Source of the DNA: Chionis minor
Taxonomy: Eukaryota > Chordata > Aves > Charadriiformes > Chionididae
Direction: 5' to 3'
NCBI GenBank assembly: GCA_013398295.1
Contig: VZSF01003273.1
Location: 348,290 to 412,289 of the forward strand
DNA length: 64,000 nucleotides
Positions 35,131 to 60,606 of the stretch are shown one piece after another. The number at the start of each line of letters is the position of its first letter. Position 1 is the first letter of the stretch. Both the position numbers and the translations under genes were made by a program. The notes beneath the pieces are model-generated. The model saw only the letters and a list, made by a program, of their open reading frames with translations. It had not been told where the DNA came from and ran no database searches.

Positions 35131-36464
35131 CCCATCAAAAAAAAAGCAGCAGTAGAGGCTTTTCCTTGTATTTTTGGGAAGTGCCAGAGGGCGATGCGAG
35201 TCACTTCGGCTTGTGATGATGCCCAACTGCGTTCTTCCACATACCGGAGCTGTATTTCCCAAGAAAAAAACAGTTGGTGTAACTGAGGCTTGATTTCACC
35301 AGGAGAGTGTTCCCACCTGCGCTGTGAATTCCGCCCCTTCTCCGTCTCGGCTTCGATAATTAATTTTGGAGAGGTCAGATGATAACGTAGGTGGGCAAAG
35401 CATACACGGGAGTAAACTGCTGCCGGTTTGGGTCTTCACTGTTTAACACCCACCATCATTCCACAGTTTTCCCAGGAAAAATAGCAGGTTTTGTCCAGGT
35501 TTACTACAAGTGGCAAAAGCCGACGACTGCCTCTCCAGCTGGAGATGCCCGAGTCTAGAACGGTGGTGAGGAGACGGGGGAGAACGAGGCAGACATTCAC
35601 ACACGCAGCAGAATTTGATGAAAATTTCAACTCGCTTCTATAAAGGGCAAAGAAAATGGGAAAATTGCTCTAGGTTGCTTTTTTCTTTTGCATATTTACA
35701 TTAAGAGCAGCAATACAGATGCTCACCTAACAAACCCATTAGACCAGCATCGCTAATTGTGCCCAGTCAGCTTTAAAAACTGAACATCAACGGGATTAAA
35801 TAGAAAATAAACCATCCCTCTCTTTGTTTGTTGCAAAGATGGCTGCTAGTTGAGCACCCCGAGCTGCCATCAGCCTCCGCTTCTCCCCACAGACGCTGGC
35901 AGAACTTCCACGTCACTACGGCAAAACTTTACCGGCGACTCGAAGTTACATCCCATAATACACCGCAATAAATTCTTGAAGGATCTAATTTGGAGCGACC
36001 GTTACACTTTCATCTCGTAAGACAGCGCTGCATTCGCAGGGTGGATAAAAGAGAATTATACATTTTCAGAAAGCGTACGATTCCCCCTAGGATTTCTGTA
36101 ACCATGGTAACAAATATAGATAGCAGGCCCGATTTCAGCCCCTGGTTTATTGTTCCAGCAGTAAAGAATTAGATTCTATAAATACCACCCTGGCAGCCAT
36201 TGGAATAAAATACCGGCCTTTTACTTCCCCATTAAAAAAAAAAAACGCAGGTTATATATTGCTGCAGTTAAACATTCAGGATGACGTGCCGAGCTCAGTT
36301 CGATAATAAAACCGCGTGGGATGTTTCGTTTCGTAAGCCCCGTAGCCAGAGCAAAAAGGGGAGAGAGGTTTTTAATGAACACAAAGTAACTATGAATGTG
36401 CTCAACAGAACTCAAGTTGGAAATTTAAAAAAAAAAAAAGCACCCCCATGAAATTTTCACTTGT

Positions 36465-36470
36465 TTTATT
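36465..36470 (-). terminator. PPM1D: PPM1D poly(A) signal (AATAAA)
   Basis: The plus strand reads TTTATT, so the transcript has AATAAA. About 22 bases further on, the transcript reads GGGGGUG and then a long U run at 36427-36439, a fitting downstream element. Cleavage is expected near 36440-36455. Confidence 0.65.
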
Positions 36471-36547
36471 TAGGTGAACATACACATGGTCCACATACTC
36501 AACGAAAATAATCATAAAATAATTTAAGAACTTATGTTGAAAGGTAT

Positions 36548-36560
36548 TAGCAGCACCATC
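36548..36560 (-). promoter_or_regulatory. PPM1D: Overlapping miR-16 and miR-29 target sites in the PPM1D 3' UTR
   Basis: The plus strand at 36548-36556 reads TAGCAGCAC, the same as bases 1-9 of miR-16, so the PPM1D transcript has a perfect 8-mer site with one extra pair. The plus strand at 36552-36560 reads AGCACCATC, the same as bases 2-10 of miR-29. The two sites share five bases. Both miRNAs are reported repressors of PPM1D/Wip1 in mammals and are linked to p53 and DNA damage. The site lies about 80 nt before the poly(A) signal, a favourable position. Confidence 0.75.
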
Positions 36561-37339
36561 AGTATTGGAATAGCAGAAAATTCATGCCTCCGTAGGGCAT
36601 ACATTTATGCCTGGATAAAAATGCCATCAATTCTAACAGGGGACGGGAATGGCTTTCCAGGATGCTTTGGGGAGTTGGGAGTTTTAAAACACACTTTTTT
36701 TGCTAAATACTTTGACGATTAATGTTACAAAAAATACAACTAAGTAAGATACTGCATAGTATTTTAATTAACATAAAGAAATCGACATTGAGCTGTGTAA
36801 AGCAAGACTCAACATCTCTGCTTCCAAGTACATTTCATTTCTGAGTAGAGAAATCTAAAATTTAAAAACAAAATATAGACCTAGTGTATTCTCTAAAAGA
36901 CACACTTCAGGTGGAACGTATAGTACTACGAAAATACATATCTTCCATTCTGTTTAATAATTTACTTTAGTTAAAAAGTTGTGAAATTCTCATCACAAGA
37001 AGCGTATACAAATTCATGACTTTAGTAAATTAACAAAAAGGATTATTTTTTTTTTTTAAAACAAGGTTTAGCCCCGCTGTAACAATTATACAAGGAAGAA
37101 AAGAGACTACATTTATATGAAGGAATACAAATTTACACACATTTTACAGTGACTTATACCCTACACATCTACAAAATTCACAGTTATAATACAAGCAAGT
37201 ACAAGGCTGGGATAAAGCTGTTTGATACCAAAAAAAGTTTCTACTTCAAAAAAAGATAAACAGAAGAGTTTCAGACTTCTGCACCAACTTTTAAAATTCT
37301 AACCAGACCAAAAAATACGCTTCCTTACACAACGGCCCT

Positions 37340-37894
37340 TCAGCACACGCAGACGGCTTTCCTGGGGGGGTGGAAGAGCGAGTTGCTGAGCTTCTTCTGG
37401 CCACGCAGGCTGCGCCGCATGGTCAGCTTGCTGGGGTTCCTGCGCTGCGGAGTGCCGGCCATGCCTTCTGCTTGGACACCAATGTTTCGACTCAGGCCAC
37501 GTCTGGGCTTCTTCATAGCTGGGCCAGAGTTGGATTCTTCCAATGTCCTTTTAAAGTTCGCTGTGGGTGTCCTCTCTGCGTCTTGGGCTTTTGTTTGGCC
37601 ATTAGGAGACATCTTGAAGCCTTTTTGGTCCGTGCCTGAATTTGCGGAGTTGGAAGGGGAGAGACTGACTGACAAACCATTGCTGTAGGATTCATGTATC
37701 CTCAAAGCCAACGCTTTGCTGCACTTCTCCTCCTGTAGGCCTGAATCCTTCAGGGTTGCTCCCGGTGAAGGTAAATTGCTCTTGGCAACCTCGTTTGGCA
37801 GCTCCAAATATTTCTCTGAGATCATGTTGCTATGCATGAGGGGAGGAACAGGCTCAGAAGCATTCGGTCGTGGCCACGCATCATCTTCTAAAAG
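37340..37894 (-). CDS. PPM1D: PPM1D exon 6, C-terminal coding exon with stop
   Basis: The acceptor on the minus strand is TTTTTCCTCAG before 37894, and the exon starts on a codon boundary. It encodes 184 residues, from [20 protein letters not shown] through [20 protein letters not shown] and [20 protein letters not shown] to a final VCVC and stop. The human exon has the same landmarks: [20 protein letters not shown], a KK-x-RR basic cluster that serves as nuclear localisation signal, [11 protein letters not shown], and the VCVC end. The stretch between the entry and the [12 protein letters not shown] block is poorly conserved. In human this exon is where truncating mutations stabilise the protein, since the tail promotes its turnover. 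No frameshift is seen. Confidence 0.97.
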   Translation of the reverse strand, partial: [184 protein letters not shown]

Positions 37895-38794
37895 CTGAGG
37901 AAAAAGAAAAAAAAATATTTAGGCATAAATATAATTCTTTCACCCGCATTAGCCTTTGAGGGTAGAGACAGTGCGTGACAGAACCTCTCTAAACCTCATC
38001 AGAGACAGAAAAATCCTACTCCCAATCGGGGTTATCTTTTCTCCAGGGCGAGAGGTGGAAACAGATTCAGACTGTTGATCTGAACTTGGTACTTTGTGAA
38101 CACCAACTTCATAAAAGCATAGATTTATTTCAATCACCCAATTTGCGTCTCATAATGGCGGACTGAATCTTTTCATTCGGAGGGCTGCTCAGACTTGCTC
38201 AGCCTGCACACCTTCCTTCTTGCTGCTATAAAACCGGCGTACAGCTGCTATTAATTTAGAAAGCCATGTAGAAAGCAGTGCCTGCCATCTTCGTCGTAGG
38301 ATTTTCATCGGTAGCGTTTTCCAACGTGCAGACTTGGCTCCCCTCCTTCAGCCATTGTGATACATGCACCTATGCTGCCTTCTGGAGATTTTACACATCA
38401 TCAGCTGGCCGAGCACCATCAGGGCAAACAGCTAAAAAACTCTTCTGACCTTTGTTACATTCAGAATTCCTAGTTACTGCATAACCAGGTTATCAGGGAG
38501 ATTGACAAACTCTTCATCGTAGGTGCCCTGATTACATACAGAAAGGTGGCGCATCAGCCAAAGCTATTCTAAAAATAGTTTGCTATGCAAAATAACGCAT
38601 TTTGCCTACTTTTATGCTCTACAACTTGGAAAGAAAGCAACTCCATTCCTCACAGCACGTCTACCCCCTCTCTGCGAAGCGCAGTCGTTCTGTACATTGA
38701 AGGGAACCCGCTGAATATGATGTCCTGAGAACCAGGGACTTCCCAAGCTCTAACCCTCCCTTCAGCTCCTCAGCCCTTCTGCAGCCTTTGATTA

Positions 38795-38860
38795 AGTGGT
38801 TTTGCCTCATTCTCAGTTCTACCAACAGGAAAACGGGGACACTAATTGCTCTCACCATCC
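38795..38860 (+). repeat. Possible MIR-like SINE remnant
   Basis: TGCCTCATTCTCAGTTCTAC followed by CAGGAAAACGGGGACACTAA resembles the MIR 3' half (gcctcagtttcctcatctgtaaaatggggataataa). The match is short and interrupted, so this is tentative. Confidence 0.3.
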
Positions 38861-41800
38861 ACAGGGGGATTATGAAAATGAGTATTTTCGCAGTGCCCTG
38901 AAGTTATGAATTATGACCTTATTAAAGATTTAATTGTAAAGAAATCCCTAGTTACTCAGCGAGTCCTTCAAAAGTAAATTTCAAGGCCACATTACTCTAC
39001 ATACTGTCAGATGTAAGGCAAATGCCAACTACTGTTCTAAGAAAATAACGTGCTGAAAACTCAAATGCACACACAGCCGAACCGGACTAAGTCAAAGGAA
39101 CATCTCATAGGAATAAATAGACGCTTTTGAAGTCACAACCCAGAACAACTTCAGTTCACCCTCAAGAAGAGACCCATGACTGCTCAGCACTTCTGAAAAA
39201 CTTAATACTAAGGTTTAATAAAATGTACTCCAAAAGAGAAAATAATCAGAATTTTCTCTAGCGTCTAGATTTGGTTTTCCACTCTCCCGTTGCTCCCCAT
39301 GTGTAGATAAAACCACTCAGTATTCTTTTACTACGTGCAGCAACACAAGAAGGAGGACCTTATGGATGGTATTTTAGAGGTTATTCTTCAACTCTGTTCC
39401 TGCAGAACCCCTAAGAAAGGCTGATGACACACATAGAACAGCTCTGGCAACGTTACTTAATCTGCTCCATATAATTTTTTGAAATTGTGCCTCTAGTCGT
39501 GCCTTGGGTTTTATGGTTTTATTGTGCAAGACGTTTAACACTGTGGCTCTCGTTGCCAATATGTTTTCTTGGTACGACCAGCCGAGATTGGATAAGGCTT
39601 TGGGAAGCCAAATGCAGTCAGAGGATGGACTGCTAAAGGGCAATGTAACAAAATAAGGAAAATAAAACACAAATCACCAATTTCATTTCTCAACAATCTA
39701 ATCAATCAAATGTTATCACTGGCCTCAGGAATACTTGAATTAATTTGACATTAGTAATTGTTGCCAGAAGGATATGCAATTAACAAATACTTCTGTGTTT
39801 AATTGAGAAACTTTGATTTGGTCTCCATCTATTTCCAAATTAATTGTTTTGGAAGGCAGCAGCTGTTACAGAGTGAAGGCTGCCCCGTGCTTCTTGCAGT
39901 TCTCTGAAGGTAACACACAAGCATCCTTTCCGCTGCCACCTCGTTTCGCTGACCTGTCCCTCTCAGGGCTAAAATCCCACCACAGCCTCCAGGAGCTCAG
40001 ACTGATCTGGGGAACCTCCTCTCATTTCTTTACAGAAACTATGCCGATGCCCTTTCAGTAAAATTCAACAGTAATTTTGTAAGAAGATTAGTTACCAACC
40101 TAAATTAGATCACATTTACCTGCAGCTTTACCTATCAAGGTGTTCATGGATATTGTCATCTATTGCCATACTTTCTTTTGTGTAATCAACAAAAGGGGGC
40201 TTTTCCCCCCTGCGAGGTTGATGTATCGGTAGGATCATGAAATAAGGGCATTTCCTGAATCTCTCAGAAGTTATCACCATCAGAAAAAAATTCCAAAACG
40301 CGTGTTCTGAAATAGTTGTGTGGCTGTACTTTGTAAGAAATCTGGCACCTTAAGGCTCCCATTTAATGTCTGAAGCAAGGCATAAGAAACCATGTATTCG
40401 ACTGTTTCTGGGGAGAGTCCTAAATGCCTCAATTATGTTTCACATCATTTTAGTTTTGAAGAAAACACTGAGCCAACAAGCGGTCCTGCATGCTCCGAAT
40501 ATTACACAGAAGTCTCCCACGAAGGCGATGTAAATGAAAAGCCTACAGTTGAGCCACTGCATAACCACAGTTTACGGAAATATGGTTTTCCTTCCATTGT
40601 GGCTCTTACCTGACAGAGCTCTACACACTAGGAAAAACATAGTATTACTCAGGATGGGGTAGTTCCTACACAAATTTCTTGTTTTGCAAAAAAACATACG
40701 TGGAGACACAATTGCTAAGACAGTTCATTTATTATGATCTGCCTGAAGAATTTTTTTCTGAAGTATTTCAAAATTATTCTGACAGTAGAGTGGTCTTTTT
40801 CTGTCTCTTTTCAGCTTCCTTCTCACAATTCTTTTCTTCTGCTATTTACAGGTACTCTGTGAGGACAGTTCCAGGCTTGTTATTAAAACAGAAACCTCTA
40901 TTAGATTAGCACTTTTTATTAAAAACCAAGTACTGAGGAAATAGGATCTGTATTTTTAAATTAGCGACACCAGTTCTATTTTAATCCAAGACGACAAAAG
41001 CTTTTGTGTTAAAATAGAACTAATGTATACATATATCACCCATGCAGAGCTGTCAGTCAAAGTTTTCTTGGGGGGTTTTGCACATTAAGAAATAACTAAA
41101 AACAAAAAAAAGGCCTTATCTACATAGCAAACACCAAAAATTGTCAGTTGTCTGAAGTTTTGATCTCTTCACTCTTTGTGATCACCTGCTGCAATTTATC
41201 TAGATTCACACATCACAGTTCACTGAATCTACTTAGATGGGGAGGGGGGGAAAAATATTTTCACCCATTCCTTATCCAGAAATGCTACTTCCTGAATATT
41301 TTGCAGTCAACACAGCTCAACGTTTATTCAATGAGTACTGACAATAGATTATAGACAAAACATATGGTACAAATTAAAAGTTCAGGAGTATTTAGAATTC
41401 AACTAATTTTTCTCCACTCAAGATTTTGCTAGATTTTAAGCTTTTTTTCATGTATTTTGCTACACTGGATGGAAGGGAAGGAGACAGAAAGGTTGAGCTT
41501 GCCATTTTATTAGCAGCTTGTTTCTACCAAGGGAATGTTAATGACTCCCTTTCTAATTTTTGCTTTCTTTTTACTTTGCCCAAAGGACAGTTATCCAAAG
41601 ATACTGCAGAACATCAAAGGACAGTTACTTAAATCAGGAGCAGCTCATAATTACTGAAACAAACATGCACTCAGAACTGCACTCTGGCGGATGGGGGGCG
41701 GGGGAAGCTTCTGAACAGCTCTGCTTTATGTTCACAGTTAAAACTTCTAACCTGACGACAGACCTTGTATTATAATGTCTTTTCCTCTAACAAAGATCAT

Positions 41801-41897
41801 TACATTTACCAGAGGAAGACAGTAAGATCTCCCAATCCAGCAGGAAAACATTCTTTACAACAGCGTGTGTTTGGATACATTAACCATGGGTTACCTT

Positions 41898-41960
41898 TAA
41901 AAAAAAAAAAAACACCCAAAAAACCTCACCACAATCAACCAAAACCAAACCAAACCCCAC
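41898..41960. repeat. A-run grading into A/C-rich low-complexity DNA
   Basis: A run of A at 41899-41912 is followed by CACCC, CAACC, AAACC and ACCAAACC units with almost no G or T. Similar blocks recur across the window in the same orientation. On the transcribed strand they read as G/U-rich sequence ending in a U run. Confidence 0.8.
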
Positions 41961-42648
41961 CAAGATTAAGAACGCATCCACAAGCAGCCTGCAAGGCATC
42001 AGCTCTGCAAGCTGTACAAGTACCTGGCAAGGCAGGAAAGGAAACCGAAGTCCAACTTTATTCTCTAAGGGGTCGTGAAAGGTTTTTTCTTTCTTTAAAC
42101 CTCTGATCCCTGACTGTCTGATCCCTCTTTCCACCGTGTACTTCTGAGTTTGTGGGGGATCTCAGCAAACTTACTTTTAAGAAACATTTAAAGTTGTGTG
42201 AACAATATGCAGGAAATTACAGTAACCATTTCTTCCACATTAAGGAGGGAACACAGATCAACAGCTACTAATAAATGATGAGGATTTTAAGACTTACAAA
42301 GCCATTGTATCCCTAGATTGAGCAGTTCTGAGAAGTTCATACTTCAATACTCCGCCTTTGGTGTTCCAAAGCCTTTTAAGAAATATTATTAAAAGTTCAT
42401 CTCTTTCTCCAAAGCTTTGTACATCGAAGTATTGATGATATGGCTGATATGGCCAGGCAACTGCTGTCAAGTTACTGTTGTGCAACTGTAATATATTATA
42501 TTTACAACTGTATATAACCATAACAACCATCTACACTGCCCAGACCACTTTAGTTAAAATAAAACAAACATACAGAGAAAAAAAGCAACATTATATAGTG
42601 GTTTAAGTTGACAGGCCGGTAGTTTTCTAGAACTATTAGTTCAATCAC

Positions 42649-42676
42649 GGGCAATGGTCTGACTAGACCATTGCCC
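42649..42676 (-). repeat. Perfect 12-bp hairpin in PPM1D intron 5
   Basis: GGGCAATGGTCT at 42649-42660, a GACT loop and AGACCATTGCCC at 42665-42676 are exact inverse copies. The stem has seven G-C pairs and would be very stable in the nascent RNA. It begins about 130 nt downstream of the exon 5 donor. There are no flanking duplications or longer arms that would mark a transposon. Chance occurrence of such a perfect stem and short loop in 64 kb is unlikely. Its function is unknown; an effect on splicing is possible. Confidence 0.85.
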
Positions 42677-42804
42677 CAATCCTACAGTATCACAGTAAGT
42701 CGTCTGAAAAGAAATTCCTGCTATGGGAAGAAGAGGGAGATCGATACATCCTTAGTGAGCTCCACACTCCAAAGTGGAACACTTAAAACACTGAAAAACC
42801 TTAC

Positions 42805-43047
42805 CTTGACAGGGGGGGTACAGCAGCGCGAGGGTGTCATGACATTCATATCAGGGCTGCTATAGCAGGTACTCTCTGCCAAGTTGAGATACAATTCTTC
42901 TTCGTTTTCCAAATTGCTTTTGCTATCCTGCAACGGCGAGATGCAGATGACGATGGCACTGGTGTTATCTGCACGAAGCATGCGTTGCCTCCACCGGCCC
43001 AGCGCTCTGTTCACCAGCATTTTGGCACACGACTGTCGGTGCTCTCC
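42805..43047 (-). CDS. PPM1D: PPM1D exon 5, end of the PP2C domain
   Basis: The acceptor is a pyrimidine-rich tract ending ACATAAAG before 43047, and the donor is GTAAGG at 42804-42799. The 81 codons are in phase 0 at both ends: [38 protein letters not shown], then a variable acidic stretch ending [11 protein letters not shown]. Ala-Asp-Asn-Thr-Ser-Ala holds the last metal-binding aspartate of the PP2C fold (human Asp366). The human exon reads [20 protein letters not shown], so the catalytic part is nearly unchanged. The region after ICISP differs more. Confidence 0.98.
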
Positions 43048-57281
<14,234 letters not shown>

Positions 57282-60200
57282 TTATTTTTAATTCTATGGA
57301 ACTGATAATGTTTTGAAGATCAAGAAGAAGGGTGTGTCACGGAGGCTTGCATAACATTACAATACCAAACATGCTTAACGATAGCGTGGCCAGGCAAACC
57401 AGTGCCTTCAGGTGTCCCCCCGCTTTCGTAACGTCACTCCCCTCGTTACAGCTTAAATTGGCACACAGATTATCTACAGCCAGTGTCAAAGCACCACAAC
57501 AGGATTCAAGAAACTGTCTCCTCTGGTTTAACATTCCAAGCATCACTAGAAGAATATGGGGGAAGATGTTGCCCCTTGAGTGCTGAACAGGACCAATCAA
57601 GCGCTTCTTTAAGATCTACTGTTCACTTCCCTGTCTGAAGGGGTAGAAACGTTACAAATTAGGGCGTTCTGTCCGGCCATTTGACAGGCACTCAGGTTGT
57701 CTGGACATTCCTGACCCCTTCAGAAGGAAAGAAAATGCCACTTCTGTATGCTGAACAGCGTTTTAAGGTAACAGTGCAACTGGTTTATTCACCTTCCCTT
57801 TGGAGGGCTGAATAATGCAGACTATTTAAGTACACTATCCATGATCCAACATCAAATCTTCTGCACAAGATATCCCTTGTATTCAGAACAATATAATACC
57901 TATACCTAGCGCCAACTACATATGGTGGTTAGGGAAATCTTTCTGAACAGCTTTGCCCTCAAAACACTAACATTAATTTCCTATTACACCACTCTGACCA
58001 TTTATGTCCAATCCACATTTTTCTTTTGTGCCTTTTTCTTTTCTTGTCTATTTTTGTATCTGCACACCCAAGTTCATCTTCTTTCAAAACTCCACAAAAT
58101 GATGGAGACAACATCCCAATTAAGGAAGATTAGCCATACCAGTCCTCCTTCCCTACTTCAGCATGCTCAGAAAACAGAACTCAAGTCCCCAGTTATCAGT
58201 TGATTTCAACTGTCAACAGCAACCTCATGTTTCTTCTTCACTGCACCCACTCACGTCTTCAGACAAACTCAGAAGGGAGACTCATCTCCTTGTCACATTC
58301 TATCTTCTGCACTTCACAAGTCAGGCTCACACAGTACAACATAAAAATTCCACTATGATATACATTCTGTTTGCAGCAAATATGCAAGCCAGACTGCCAA
58401 AGTACTATATTATTTATTTTCCTATAGCACAACAAACACAAGGGGGAGGGAAATAAAATCAAAACACTATTAGGCCTTCCCCTCTGTGAAAACAGATACT
58501 TTAAACTTCAAAAGTTTTAAGCAGAAGCAAAAGATTAGGTACTCAATGCTAGTGCAACTGCACGATGTTCAGATGCCTGAGATGAGAAAGAGAATACACG
58601 GAAGACGCGCTGCAGGAGAAACAGAATTACACAGACAGCCCGATGATAAAAGCTGCATTTCCTCACTGTCAGCTACCAAGATGTCCAGCATAATTTAAAC
58701 ATTTAAGTTGTAACACAGAGTTCTAGCTTTGTATTCTATATACTAAACCACACTTTTCTCTCTAGGAGTAGCTTTATTTCAAGAACACAAACATTCAATC
58801 AGCTTATTGGAAGTACTTTGTCTGGCAATTTTAACTGTGGATATTAAATCTAACACATTCCAAATGGAAAGCAAATGAGGGAGGAAGCCAAGTGGTAATG
58901 AGGACTTCAACTATGCACTTAACAGAAAACAAGCTGCAACTAATGAGTTTCTGTCAGTGTAACAACCCCTCAATAGCCATAAAAAAATATTAGAGAGTCA
59001 AATCAGTCTTTATGGGAATGGAGAGCAGAGAGAGTGAAATCACCCGCTTATGAGAAAAACAACACTGCAGTAGCCTCACATTTTAGGCTCCAACAGAAAT
59101 TAGATCTGCCTGTCAGCAGGGGCTTCTAGTTTATGCCTTGCTCCTGTTTAGAGATAAGCATTAGATAAAGCATAGCATATTCCTTTCTTTAGAGATTGTC
59201 TCTCCTCAAAAATTAACAAAAGTGTCAGAACTCCTGAGTTTTCTTCTGAGCTCAAGTATTAAAATTGAAGTCACTTACTCCTCCACATATTAGGAGCATG
59301 TTTTTATCAGTCTTGTAATTTAAGCAATAGGACATCTTTCTGAAACAATTTTTCCCTCTACTTCAAAAGCACTACCCTTTGCTCAGCTTTGTAACTTCGA
59401 GTTTGTACACTCAACTGGTTTTGGAGCTGGTTTATCAGCCAGCACATTGAAATTGTCACCTGCTGTCTAGGACAGGAAGTATAAAGTGTTCTGCTTCACA
59501 AAATTTGACTTGGTTACATCTTTTCTTTCCCTTTATTCATTTGAATAAAAAACAAAAAAACATTTTAATGCAAACTATATGGAACCCCTAAACCCAAACA
59601 TATACAGAGGACATTATCACCAAGAAAATTTTCTTACTTGCTGAATTCTTTTCCCACATTATACCATGGCCCAGCAAAACTATTTTTAAAGCCTATTCTT
59701 GTTACCTGGCTCTTTGTCTTGTATTTAGGTGCAAGATACAACCCAAAATATTATTTTGATTTAAAGCAAAAAAAGTGCTTGTTTTTATTTGATAAGATAC
59801 TGCAACAGTTCAAATGATCAGGTATGATCAAAAGGCATTTTGTCCTTTACCAAACGAATTGAGAATATATACTCATTAGCAGCGCATTAAACTCTTCATT
59901 TGGTAGAAACATCAGCTCCAGCTGCCACACTTGTTTAAATACACACATAACACTTCCTTCCCTACCTGGCCACACCAGCTCCAACAGAAACACAGGTTTT
60001 TTCTTAAGCATGCAACTGGCATTAGTAACATGCCCTCAAAGAAACAACACCGAACGCCATCCAGTTTTGAGTTTGGACCTTCAGTAAGCTCAGAGCAAGT
60101 TGCCCATTTTTATACAACAAGTTGACAGATTAAAAAAAATCCTGAACTTACAACAAAGCTCTCAAAATTCACGCTTCAAATATATACCCAAAATGTCCAT

Positions 60201-60565
60201 GGATGACACACCACTCCCAACAACTTTAGCAACAGAGAAATACCTCTAGGTAGCCCTTAGAGAAAACAAGGTTAGTCAAAGTTTCCTTGTGGGGCTGTAT
60301 CCCTGATTTTGTGTTTATTGCCATGAATTACTAAGCTATGTACTGGGAACATCAGTACATCTCAGGACAGACACAACTCCGCTGCAGCCAGGAGGCTTTG
60401 TATCTGAAAATCCCATTGTTTATGAAACAGCACAGTGCATGCTGACCCAGCTGCTGCAAAGGGAGAGCACCTCTGGCAGGGTACTAACAACGCTGCCTGT
60501 TACACATGCATAAAATACAGCATTTTTCCAGTTTAACAGATGCACTTCCTACTCTTCCAAGGGGG

Positions 60566-60606
60566 AAAAAAAAAAAGAAAAAAAAAAAGAATGAAAAAAA
60601 AGAATG
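60566..60606. repeat. A-rich purine tract
   Basis: Three A runs of 8 to 12 bases are separated by single G or GAATG spacers. On the transcript this is a U-rich tract. No element body is joined to it, so it is not clearly a retroposon tail. Confidence 0.85.

Larger units (their letters stand above)
34261..36444. other. Intergenic region between PPM1D and BCAS3
   Basis: About 2.2 kb separate the PPM1D poly(A) site from the BCAS3 island. GC stays moderate to high up to about 35.1 kb and then drops. The segment holds a CR1 fragment (34676-35080) and an AAAAC repeat beside it. Near 35838-35848 the string AAAGATGGCTGC resembles a YY1 site. The plus-strand open frame at 34155-35216 runs across both the promoter and the antisense of the CR1, so I do not regard it as a gene. 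Confidence 0.75.
36445..37339 (-). other. PPM1D: PPM1D 3' UTR
   Basis: The stop codon is at 37342-37340 (minus strand). Downstream there are about 0.9 kb of AT-rich noncoding DNA, up to an AATAAA signal at 36470-36465 followed by a G run and a long U run. That length is near the roughly 1 kb UTR of mammalian PPM1D. The UTR includes overlapping complements of miR-16 and miR-29 at 36548-36560. ATTAAA variants occur earlier, for example near 36765, and could give shorter forms. Confidence 0.7.
37895..42804 (-). other. PPM1D: PPM1D intron 5
   Basis: This 4.9-kb intron has a GTAAGG donor at 42804-42799. It contains a perfect 12-bp-stem hairpin (42649-42676) about 130 nt from the donor. At 38795-38860 a weak MIR-like segment is present. 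An A run grades into A/C-rich DNA at 41898-41960. I see no additional exon. Confidence 0.85.

Noticed and set aside
34155..35216. 353-codon open frame on the plus strand
   Set aside because: It runs through the BCAS3 promoter and the antisense of a CR1 fragment, in GC-rich DNA with few chance stops. No conserved domain or splice pattern is seen.
35838..35848. YY1-like motif AAAGATGGCTGC as an upstream BCAS3 promoter
   Set aside because: It is a single motif with one mismatch in AT-moderate DNA, without a CpG island or exon nearby.
37370..37688. Two plus-strand frames of 89 and 101 codons
   Set aside because: These are shadows of PPM1D exon 6 on the opposite strand.
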